A stretch of DNA of 12,799 nt from Bacteroidota bacterium (GTDB lineage Bacteria; Bacteroidota; Bacteroidia; Chitinophagales; Chitinophagaceae): NCBI GenBank assembly GCA_018267795.1, contig JAFDXS010000016.1:1-12799 (forward strand), in the 5' to 3' direction. This document shows, in pieces, positions 6,928 to 12,799 of this stretch; the first letter of the stretch is position 1; each line of letters opens with the position of its first letter. A program made the translations under genes and the position numbers. Below the pieces are notes generated by a model, which worked only from the letters and a program-made list of their open reading frames with translations, had not been told where the DNA came from and did no database searches.

Positions 6928-8172
6928 TTATTCATATCGTAATGCCACGATCGGGTCGAGTTTTGAAGCTTTTATTGCCGGGTAAATACCAGATATGATG
7001 CCCACTGCGGCACAAAGGCTTACGCCCATAATAATCCAGAGCCATGGAACAATGAATGGGGTCTTGAAAAATACACCTATTACATTGCCCACCAACATAC
7101 CAACCAATACACCCAATACACCACCAATAACGCTTATCATAATCGACTCTGTAAGGAATTGATTTTTTATAGTGGCAGATCTTGCTCCTAATGCTTTGCT
7201 CACGCCTATTTCCCTGGTACGCTCGGCTACCGATACAAGCATAATATTCATAAGACCTATAACTGAGCCAAGCAAGGTGATAATACCAATGATAATAGCA
7301 GCCCAGGTAATGTACTTAATGCTATCCAGCAGTATGGAAGCCAGGCTATCATCTGCAGTAACGCTAAAGTTATTTTCTTTGCCCAGAGGCAGCTTTCTTA
7401 TTATACGGAATAAGCCTTCCGCTTCTTCAGAGGCGAGGTCTTTATTCTTTACGTCGGGGATCTTTACATTTATCATGTAAGAGTTCTCAGAGCCAAATAC
7501 AGCACGGGCATTGATGAGTGGCACCATCACTACGTTATCGGCATTCATGAGCATGCTGCCGCCTTTGGCTTCAGCTATACCTACCACTCTATATTTTTCA
7601 TCCCCTACTGAGATAACCTGGTTAATAGCTTTCTCCGGCTTGTCTTTAAAAAGTTTTTTAGCAACATCATTGCCTATAATGCACACGTAACTACCAAACT
7701 CATTTTCGTAGGCAGAGAAGCTACGGCCTATAGCCAGCTTTGTATCAGTAGCGTTGAGATAATCATTATCAATACCAACGGTACGTACATTGGGGTTTGT
7801 CTTTTCTGAAGCAAAATGCGCAGTGGCCACCATGGAGCCTACTACCGAGATACCAATGGTAGATGGGAAATCGAACCGTTCCTTGAACATTTTTGCCTCA
7901 TCATAAGTTATCGCCTTTTTCTCAGTAGATGTGATACTTACGCCCCGCCTGTTTCGCTTTTTCTTCAGTATGTCATTTGTTATCTGGAAGGAGTTTACCC
8001 CCATGCTGCTGAAGTTGGAATAAACGCTGGTCTTCAATACTTCTATAGCCGTAAGAATACCCACTAATGCAGTGATGCCCAGTGCAATGATAGCAATAGT
8101 GAGCACCGACCGTAACCTATTGTTGCGTATAGCGCGGAAGGCAAGTGTGAGGTTGAATAGTAACTGCGTCAT
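6928..8172 (-). CDS. ABC transporter permease, MacB/FtsX type
   Basis: A 414-residue inner-membrane protein with the MacB layout. A basic N-terminus (RAIRNNRLRS) leads into one membrane helix (about 22-45). A periplasmic domain of about 240 residues follows, then three C-terminal helices starting near YITWAAIIIGIITLLGSVIG. The segment ERTREIGVSKALGA, between the second and third helices, is the typical contact with the ATPase subunit. The tail GIYPAIKASKLDPIVALRYE is the family signature. Such permeases use mechanotransmission to drive export of lipoproteins, peptides or drugs. No ATPase gene or membrane-fusion partner lies nearby in this window, so its partner must be encoded elsewhere. Substrate unknown. 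It is the first gene of the permease-rsgA-DUF4286 group. Confidence 0.93.
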   Translation of the reverse strand: MTQLLFNLTLAFRAIRNNRLRSVLTIAIIALGITALVGILTAIEVLKTSVYSNFSSMGVNSFQITNDILKKKRNRRGVSITSTEKKAITYDEAKMFKERFDFPSTIGISVVGSMVATAHFASEKTNPNVRTVGIDNDYLNATDTKLAIGRSFSAYENEFGSYVCIIGNDVAKKLFKDKPEKAINQVISVGDEKYRVVGIAEAKGGSMLMNADNVVMVPLINARAVFGSENSYMINVKIPDVKNKDLASEEAEGLFRIIRKLPLGKENNFSVTADDSLASILLDSIKYITWAAIIIGIITLLGSVIGLMNIMLVSVAERTREIGVSKALGARSATIKNQFLTESIMISVIGGVLGVLVGMLVGNVIGVFFKTPFIVPWLWIIMGVSLCAAVGIISGIYPAIKASKLDPIVALRYE

Positions 8173-8180
8173 TGCAAAGC

Positions 8181-8208
8181 CAAAGTTAGCATGCTATTGT
8201 TAAACAAA
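8181..8208 (-). promoter_or_regulatory. Possible promoter of the permease-rsgA-DUF4286 group
   Basis: On the minus strand TTTG (8208-8205) is followed after 16 bases by TAACTTTG (8188-8181), a full match to TAnnTTTG but with spacing slightly shorter than usual. It ends only 8 bp before the ATG at 8172, so transcription would start at or next to the start codon, giving a leaderless or near-leaderless message. Confidence 0.35.
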
Positions 8209-8218
8209 TGCACCTGCA

Positions 8219-9820
8219 TTATTGCCTTACAAAGCTATGCGTTGCAATAATCTTACCATGTGCACTAACTGCCCGGAGATAATAAGTACCTTTGGCTAAC
8301 GAAGCAATATTAAAGGTCACTATATTCTTACCATCATGGCAATAGCTATGCAATAGCTTATCTACCATACGGCCTTGAATATCATAAATCACAAAATCTA
8401 CCACCTGGTCTTTGTCCATCTCGAAGCTTAGCTGTATGAACTGCTCAGCCGGATTAGGATAAAGAACTGAAGGCATTGGTGAAGCGTTTGGCACCTGTGG
8501 AACGGCTGTATAATATGGCGATACTAATTTCGCTACATAGTTACCATAGCTTTTAAACTGCCTTCCATAAAGACCATTTACCCATACCTTGCCTATGTTA
8601 CTCCAATCAGGCTGCGAGCCACTATAATCACCCCAGCGCTGTTCATATCCTATGCCTGATATATTAATGGCACTATCGCCATTCTTAATGCGTAACAGAT
8701 CAGAAAACTGTGTGCCGTCAAAGAAGATAGCACCGAAGCCGGGATATGTTCTTGGCCCTGAAAAATCAAAAGAGATAATAGACTGATTATTGCCACCTGC
8801 ATTACCTGTATAGGAGAGATTAGGATAGGCAAAATCAAGCGTATCTATACTAAATAGCTGGGCTTTTACTGTGGGGGCGGTAGCATAATTGCTGATGATA
8901 CCATGAAAGATACCAGCAGCACCACTAACTGCATCTACAGAGGTACTTACAAATTGTATCTCGTTCCCTTCCATATAAGCACCTAGTACGCGTCCATCAT
9001 TTGTTGCGAGCACTACGGTATCCGGCTGACGGCCATTGGGCGGTACACCATATTTTATAGGGCACACAAGTGCTTGTACGGTAAGCGTATGGCTGCTGCT
9101 GCCGATGGTATCGGGTATATGAATAAGGAATACTGAGTCATTTTGAATATCAAAGTCCCTATTGGAAAGGAAATATTCATCGGGACCTTTTATGCCTGCA
9201 CCGCCCTTTACCGGATAGATACATCTTACCGGCTTGCCACCGTAAGTAACACTGTCCCATATCTGGTAGTTAAGCGAGGCGCTGCCTGCATAGCCATCTG
9301 CCTTACGAACCTGGTAGATTACACTTTCTTTAAAACCTGTTTGCCATGGAATACCATATTTTACTTTATTGCCTGTAAAGAAGAATTCATCTTTAGTAAT
9401 AGCTACAGAGGGAAAATCGAACCAGGTTGTATCGTTTGCATAGTTGCCTTTGAACTTGTAAAAGTGCCAGGTGCCGCGCGGATTATGCGTATCAGAGAAC
9501 CCAAGCACTATATAGTTAAACGAATCTGTACCATTCAGCATTATAGAGATAAACCTGTCTGCGTCCTGGTCGTACATGATCTTTGGATCGTAGCGGAAAT
9601 CGTTGGTACCATTTAAGCCTACTGCAGAAGATAATGAAGCCAGCGATTTATGAAAGCCGATCATCTTACCATCTACAGCGGTGTAGGTGGTGAAGTATTG
9701 GTTCATGACAGTAACAAAGGTGTCATTATTGTTAATAGCCATATCATTATCAGGTGGGATGCCTGAAATTGAATCTGCCTTGTAAGAATACTCGATAACA
9801 GGAAGCAAAGTAGGCAACAT
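8219..9820 (-). CDS. T9SS-exported surface/secreted protein, body and C-terminal sorting domain (frame-split from its signal peptide)
   Basis: This frame encodes the bulk of a secreted protein. It is open from 9859 down to the stop at 8219, with the first ATG at 9820 (533 residues). The central 430 residues are rich in beta-strand, Tyr, Asn, Gly and Asp patterns (PKIMYDQDADRFISIML, TWFDFPSVAITKDEFFF), suggesting a beta-propeller-like extracellular domain; I recognise no enzyme motif. The last 80 residues are a type A T9SS C-terminal sorting domain, with YPNPAEQFIQLSF, FVIYDIQGRMV, NIASLAKGTYYLRA and the terminal SFVRQ. No signal peptide exists in this frame. The missing N-terminus lies in another frame just upstream (9750-10064). 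If joined at the AAAG repeat the product would be about 613 residues. Either the gene is broken, the sequence has an indel error, or the frame is switched. Confidence 0.85.
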   Translation of the reverse strand: MLPTLLPVIEYSYKADSISGIPPDNDMAINNNDTFVTVMNQYFTTYTAVDGKMIGFHKSLASLSSAVGLNGTNDFRYDPKIMYDQDADRFISIMLNGTDSFNYIVLGFSDTHNPRGTWHFYKFKGNYANDTTWFDFPSVAITKDEFFFTGNKVKYGIPWQTGFKESVIYQVRKADGYAGSASLNYQIWDSVTYGGKPVRCIYPVKGGAGIKGPDEYFLSNRDFDIQNDSVFLIHIPDTIGSSSHTLTVQALVCPIKYGVPPNGRQPDTVVLATNDGRVLGAYMEGNEIQFVSTSVDAVSGAAGIFHGIISNYATAPTVKAQLFSIDTLDFAYPNLSYTGNAGGNNQSIISFDFSGPRTYPGFGAIFFDGTQFSDLLRIKNGDSAINISGIGYEQRWGDYSGSQPDWSNIGKVWVNGLYGRQFKSYGNYVAKLVSPYYTAVPQVPNASPMPSVLYPNPAEQFIQLSFEMDKDQVVDFVIYDIQGRMVDKLLHSYCHDGKNIVTFNIASLAKGTYYLRAVSAHGKIIATHSFVRQ

Positions 9821-10064
9821 GGCGACTGATATGCGGATATAGCCTACTGCTTTCTTTCTTTACTTCGTCCAGTTTTTCCTGTTCATCAGCGGCATCAGGC
9901 TCTGGCATTTCAGTGTAGGATATAGTGGCATTATACTTATCCCCTACTTTATCGAAATCTACTGTGCCGGCGAGCGGCGCGGTATAACGCCTAACTCTTG
10001 CCTGCGCATAAATAAGATTGGCTACCAGGCTGAAAGCAAGCACAAAAAGTAAACATTGACGCAT
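9750..10064 (-). CDS. N-terminal fragment of the T9SS-exported protein, with signal peptide
   Basis: The ATG at 10064 starts MRQCLLFVLAFSLVANLIYA-Q, a classical Sec signal peptide with predicted cleavage after the Ala at about position 20. ARVRRYTAPLAGTVDFDKVG and YNATISYTEMPEPDAADEQE follow. An upstream in-frame start at 10163 would overlap atpG and its terminator and is rejected. The frame stays open to a stop at 9750. Its last part (roughly after residue 70) overlaps the frame of the main body ORF, and only one of the two can be translated there. The real junction lies between 9859 and 9750, probably at the (CTTT)3 run at 9850-9861. It is the start of the same gene as the ORF ending at 8219, not a separate protein. 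Confidence 0.7.
   Translation of the reverse strand: MRQCLLFVLAFSLVANLIYAQARVRRYTAPLAGTVDFDKVGDKYNATISYTEMPEPDAADEQEKLDEVKKESSRLYPHISRHVAYFASCYRVFLQGRFNFRHPT
9850..9861. repeat. Tetranucleotide repeat (CTTT)3 / (AAAG)3 at the frame break
   Basis: Three perfect copies of CTTT on the plus strand, AAAG on the coding (minus) strand. Changing the copy number by one shifts the frame by 4 bases and would join the signal-peptide frame to the sorting-domain frame (removal of one unit gives ...DEVKKAVGY...). Three copies is short for a phase-variable tract, so this is a candidate site only. Confidence 0.6.
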
Positions 10065-10088
10065 GTGTCTATTTTCATTAAAAATACG

Positions 10089-10118
10089 AAAACCTCTGCA
10101 CTTAAGGGCAGAGGTTTT
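10089..10118 (-). terminator. Rho-independent terminator of atpG
   Basis: An 11-bp perfect stem (AAAACCTCTGC with GCAGAGGTTTT) and an 8-base loop. On the minus strand it continues into TTTTCGTATTTTT. It lies 23 bp past the atpG stop codon and 25 bp before the start of the secreted-protein gene, so atpG ends here as a single-gene transcript. Confidence 0.85.
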
Positions 10119-10140
10119 GCGCGCATGGTAAATACTAATA

Positions 10141-11025
10141 TTATCCCTGTAATGCCGCAGCACCGCTCACTATTTCTGTAAGCTCTGTAGTGATGGCAGC
10201 CTGGCGTGCACGGTTGTAACTTATCTTAAGGTTACGTAGTAACTCATTCGCATTCTCACTTGCTTTATCCATAGCTGTCATACGTGCACCGTGTTCTGAT
10301 GCGTTGGCATCCAGCACTGCTTTATACACCTGAGTATTCAGGATTTTAGGCATCAGGTCGCGCAACAGTGTTTCCATAGAAGGTTCGAACATGAAATCCA
10401 CTTTCTTTTTGCTGCCTTCTGCATTTTCCACTTTAGGGATTGGCAGGTATGGCTCGCTTACGAAAGCTTGAGTAGCAGCATTCTTAAACTGGCTATATAC
10501 TATTTCCACTTTATCGTATTCCTTGTTCAGGAATGCTTCCTGAGCATATACAGCAGCATTGCGTACGTTATCGAAACTGAGGTCTGAAAATACGGTCCAG
10601 TAGTTATCAACCACTTTGTAACCTAAGCGCAAAAATGCTTCATAACCTTTTTTACCAAGCGGCAGTATAGTTACATTTCCTTTAGCTTCCTGGGCTGCAT
10701 ATTTTTCTTTAATGATCTGACGGGTAAGCTTGATAACGTTTGAATTATAAGCACCGCACAAACCACGATCACTGGTGATAGGAATGAACAATATCTTTTC
10801 TACGGGACGTTCTTCGGCTAAAGGCAAGCTAACACCTGAAGAAGCACCACTTACTATATTACTCAGCATTTCCTGCAGCTTCTGCGCATAAGGACGCATT
10901 TGTATAATTGAATCCTGCGCGCGACGTAGTTTTGCCGCACTTACCATCTTCATAGCTTTGGTTATCTGCTGTGTAGAGGTTACTGACTTGATACGATTGC
11001 GTACTTCTTTGAGCTGTCCCGACAT
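10141..11025 (-). CDS. atpG: F1Fo ATP synthase subunit gamma
   Basis: The central rotor shaft of the F1 motor, coupling proton flow through Fo to ATP synthesis at the alpha3beta3 head. The 294-residue product starts MSGQLKEVRNRIKSVTSTQQ and continues ITKAMKMVSAAKLRRAQ, the conserved N-terminal coiled-coil helix. The middle Rossmann-like part includes ITSDRGLCGAYNSNV. The C-terminal helix has the signature ARMTAMDKASENA then YNRARQAAITTELTEIVSGA. The ATG at 11025 is chosen because family members begin there. A predicted promoter at 11058-11088 also overlaps the 21-codon upstream extension, which could not be in the mRNA. No other atp gene lies on either side: pyk is divergent upstream and a secreted protein downstream, with a terminator between. 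The subunit is thus expressed from its own unit. Confidence 0.96.
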   Translation of the reverse strand: MSGQLKEVRNRIKSVTSTQQITKAMKMVSAAKLRRAQDSIIQMRPYAQKLQEMLSNIVSGASSGVSLPLAEERPVEKILFIPITSDRGLCGAYNSNVIKLTRQIIKEKYAAQEAKGNVTILPLGKKGYEAFLRLGYKVVDNYWTVFSDLSFDNVRNAAVYAQEAFLNKEYDKVEIVYSQFKNAATQAFVSEPYLPIPKVENAEGSKKKVDFMFEPSMETLLRDLMPKILNTQVYKAVLDANASEHGARMTAMDKASENANELLRNLKISYNRARQAAITTELTEIVSGAAALQG

Positions 11026-11057
11026 ATATACGTAAATAACAATTATAAAATCGGTTG

Positions 11058-11088
11058 CAAAATTACGGCATCCTGCCGAATATTGCAA
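11058..11088 (-). promoter_or_regulatory. Bacteroidota-type promoter of atpG
   Basis: On the minus strand TTG (11088-11086, at the end of a TTTTTTG run) is followed after 20 bases by TAATTTTG (11065-11058), a perfect TAnnTTTG. It predicts a transcript start near 11052 and a leader of about 27 nt before the ATG at 11025. Confidence 0.75.
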
Positions 11089-11166
11089 AAAAGACAGGCT
11101 GATAATTCCTTAACTTTATCGCAACTCGAAATTCACCAATTTTGCTAAATAATTTGATTATTCCAT

Positions 11167-12591
11167 ATGTTACATAAAACAAAGATCGTAGCTACAGTAG
11201 GACCGGCATGCAATACTTATGAGAAATTACTGGCACTTGTACAAGAAGGCGTAAACGTATTCAGGCTTAACTTTTCTCATGGTACTCATGATGAGCATAA
11301 GCAAGTCATTACACATATTACTAAAATCAACCAAACCTTTCCGCTTAATGTGGCTATACTGGCAGACCTGCAAGGGCCAAAACTGCGCGTGGGCGAGATA
11401 AAAGACAATGCCCTGATGCTGAATATGGGCGATGAATTTTACTTCAGCAATATAAAAACGGTGGGCACACTGGATAACATCTACATTTCTTATCCTGATT
11501 TTCATAAAGATGTGCGTATAGGTGAAAAGATATTGATAGATGATGGTAAAATAGAGGTGCTGGTAGTAGAGATAACTGCCGATGACCGCGTGAAAGTAAA
11601 AGTGACATCACCGGGTATCTTATCTTCTAAAAAAGGGGTGAACCTGCCTGACACAAAGATATCTCTACCCTGCCTCACAGAAAAGGACCTGGCCGACCTG
11701 GATTTCATAATAACACAGGACAACGTGGACTGGATAGCTCTATCCTTTGTAAGAAGGCCACAGGACATACTAGACCTGCGCGCTATACTGAAGGAAAAAC
11801 ACAGCAATGCCAAGATAATAGCCAAGATAGAAAAGCCCGAAGCACTGGAACACCTGCGTGAGATAATACTAGCATCAGACGCTATAATGGTGGCACGTGG
11901 CGACCTGGGCGTGGAACTGCCACTGGAGCAGATACCTATGATACAAAAGAACATAGTGCGCAAGTGCATACACCGTGCTAAGCCTGTGATAATAGCCACG
12001 CAGATGATGGAGAGCATGATAGACCGCACGCGCCCGAACCGTAGCGAGATAACCGACGTGGCTAACGCTGTGCTGGAAGGTGCTGATGCTGTGATGCTAA
12101 GCGGCGAAACAGCTATGGGACAATATCCTGAACTGGTGATAAAGACCATGGTGAGCATAATAAATGAGGTGGAAAAAGATGAGGTGGTATATAACAGGAA
12201 CCTTGTACCTCAGCCCCACTCGCCATCTTTCCTTAGCGATGCGGTGTGCTATAACGCCTGCGAAATAGCTGCGGCTGTGAGTGCAAATGCACTGATAGGC
12301 ATGACACAATCGGGCTATACCGGGTTTATGCTTTCGAGCTTCAGGCCGAAGTCACCGCTGTTTGTTTTTACCAAGACGCAAACGTTGGTGAACCAGCTGA
12401 GCCTGAGCTGGGGTGTACAGGCATTTTTCTATGCTAATGAAGAAAGCCTTGACCAGATAATAGCAGACCAGATAAACTTCCTGAAAGAGAAAGAATTACT
12501 GAAAGAAGGTGATGTGGTGGTGAATACCGGCAGCACACCTGTGCTGGAACACTTGCCTACTAATATGCTGAAGATAACCCGTGTGAAATAA
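11167..12591 (+). CDS. pyk: Pyruvate kinase
   Basis: Last step of glycolysis, phosphoenolpyruvate + ADP to pyruvate + ATP, in the cytoplasm. The 474-residue length matches the compact form (E. coli PykF about 470) with no extra C-terminal PEP-utiliser domain. The barrel shows R33 in NVFRLNFSHG, ADLQGPKLRVG with the inserted B domain after it, and K220 and E222 in AKIEKPEAL. It also shows D246 in ARGDLGVELP (with E222 the divalent metal ligands), ATQMMESMI and ADAVMLSGETAMGQYP. The C-terminal domain ends GDVVVNTGSTPVLEHLPTN. The position that is Glu in potassium-dependent and Lys in potassium-independent enzymes appears to be D103 by my hand alignment to PykF. The first ATG of the frame is used. 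The gene diverges from atpG and is followed by a strong terminator. Confidence 0.97.
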   Translation: MLHKTKIVATVGPACNTYEKLLALVQEGVNVFRLNFSHGTHDEHKQVITHITKINQTFPLNVAILADLQGPKLRVGEIKDNALMLNMGDEFYFSNIKTVGTLDNIYISYPDFHKDVRIGEKILIDDGKIEVLVVEITADDRVKVKVTSPGILSSKKGVNLPDTKISLPCLTEKDLADLDFIITQDNVDWIALSFVRRPQDILDLRAILKEKHSNAKIIAKIEKPEALEHLREIILASDAIMVARGDLGVELPLEQIPMIQKNIVRKCIHRAKPVIIATQMMESMIDRTRPNRSEITDVANAVLEGADAVMLSGETAMGQYPELVIKTMVSIINEVEKDEVVYNRNLVPQPHSPSFLSDAVCYNACEIAAAVSANALIGMTQSGYTGFMLSSFRPKSPLFVFTKTQTLVNQLSLSWGVQAFFYANEESLDQIIADQINFLKEKELLKEGDVVVNTGSTPVLEHLPTNMLKITRVK

Positions 12592-12613
12592 GTGGATAAC
12601 TTATTCTTTTGAG

Positions 12614-12646
12614 AAAGCTGGTTGGGGTATTCCAATCAGCTTTTTT
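12614..12646 (+). terminator. Rho-independent terminator of pyk
   Basis: A 12-bp stem with one G-T pair (AAAGCTGGTTGG with CCAATCAGCTTT) and a 6-base loop, ending in a run of six T on the plus strand. It lies about 20 bp past the pyk stop codon. Confidence 0.88.
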
Positions 12647-12673
12647 ATTATACGCCTGGTAGCTTATTCAGGC

Positions 12674-12768
12674 CAAGGTATAATCTGCAGAAAAAATTGC
12701 TGTTTTTACGATTTTTGGCTGTGTGTCTTTAGCAGTAATGCTTTCATGGGATTGACGCAAGGTATAAT
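12674..12768. repeat. Repeated 11-mer caaggtataat, two copies 84 bp apart
   Basis: Exact copies at 12674-12684 and 12758-12768, same orientation, in non-coding DNA after pyk. The core ggtata also recurs inside the inverted repeat beginning at 12770. Spaced copies could be protein-binding sites for a gene that starts beyond the right edge, or the ends of a small repeat element. The function is not known. Confidence 0.4.
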
Positions 12769-12769
12769 T

Positions 12770-12795
12770 GGGTATAAAATGCTTGTTTTATACCC
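12770..12795. repeat. Perfect 10-bp inverted repeat at the right edge
   Basis: Arms gggtataaaa and ttttataccc enclose tgcttg. No T tract follows on either strand within the window, so it is not a typical terminator. An operator, or the edge of a palindromic repeat element, is more likely. The window ends 4 bp later, so its setting cannot be judged. Confidence 0.55.
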
Positions 12796-12799
12796 TGAT

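Noticed and set aside
9143..9616. 157-codon open frame on the plus strand
   Set aside because: Antisense to the T9SS cargo body, with no recognisable domain or own promoter.
11026..11088. Upstream ATG of the atpG frame, adding 21 residues
   Set aside because: The extension is not seen in gamma subunits and overlaps the predicted promoter, so it is unlikely to be transcribed.
11502..12158. 218-codon open frame antisense to pyk
   Set aside because: It lies wholly inside a clear pyruvate kinase gene. The protein is a low-complexity Ser/Ile/Arg string with no family features, typical of an antisense shadow.
12747..12799. Short plus-strand open frame starting MGLTQGIIGYK and running off the right edge
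   Set aside because: Only 17 codons are visible, it overlaps the inverted repeat, and nothing in it is recognisable.
12710..12799. Minus-strand open frame entering from the right edge and ending near 12710
   Set aside because: About 30 codons with no recognisable C-terminus, and it overlaps the repeat cluster. It could be the tail of a gene, but nothing supports that.

Overview
The window looks like chromosomal DNA of a Bacteroidota bacterium, most likely from the Chitinophagaceae or close relatives. Four signs support this: a C-terminal type IX secretion sorting domain, a 30S ribosomal protein THX gene beside an HU gene, a DUF4286 gene, and upstream sites matching the Bacteroidota promoter form TTG-N19/20-TAnnTTTG instead of E. 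coli-type boxes. The base composition is moderately AT-rich and Ile ATA codons are common. No rRNA, tRNA, CRISPR array, insertion sequence or phage gene was seen.

Left part (1-4743): this looks like the edge of a surface-polysaccharide region. A multi-pass membrane protein runs off the left edge on the minus strand. It diverges from a plus-strand pair made of a glutamine-dependent asparagine-synthase-type amidotransferase (asnB) and a GT4 glycosyltransferase. Converging on that pair, with only 4 bp between stop codons, is a WbpP/TviC-like UDP-sugar 4-epimerase. Together they suggest making and assembling an N-acetylated or amidated sugar polymer.

Middle part (4744-8172): all genes here are on the minus strand. 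A 37-codon ribosomal protein THX gene and an HU gene each have their own hairpin terminator, and HU has a clear promoter. After a gene-free spacer of about 270 bp (5357-5630) comes a tight group transcribed in the order MacB/FtsX-type permease, rsgA (ribosome assembly GTPase), DUF4286 protein, with gaps of 22-24 bp.

Right part (8219-12799): a secreted T9SS cargo protein is split between two reading frames. Its signal peptide is in one frame (start at 10064) and the body plus sorting domain in another (down to 8219). The break lies near a (AAAG)3 repeat. Upstream of it on the minus strand is atpG, the F1 ATPase gamma subunit, alone, with its own promoter and terminator. atpG diverges from pyk (pyruvate kinase), which ends at a strong terminator. 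The last 150 bp hold no convincing gene, but contain a perfect 10-bp inverted repeat and a repeated 11-mer.

Most of the window is ordinary core genome. The points most worth checking are the split T9SS cargo, the isolated atpG with its corrected start, the easily missed THX gene, and the repeats at the right edge.
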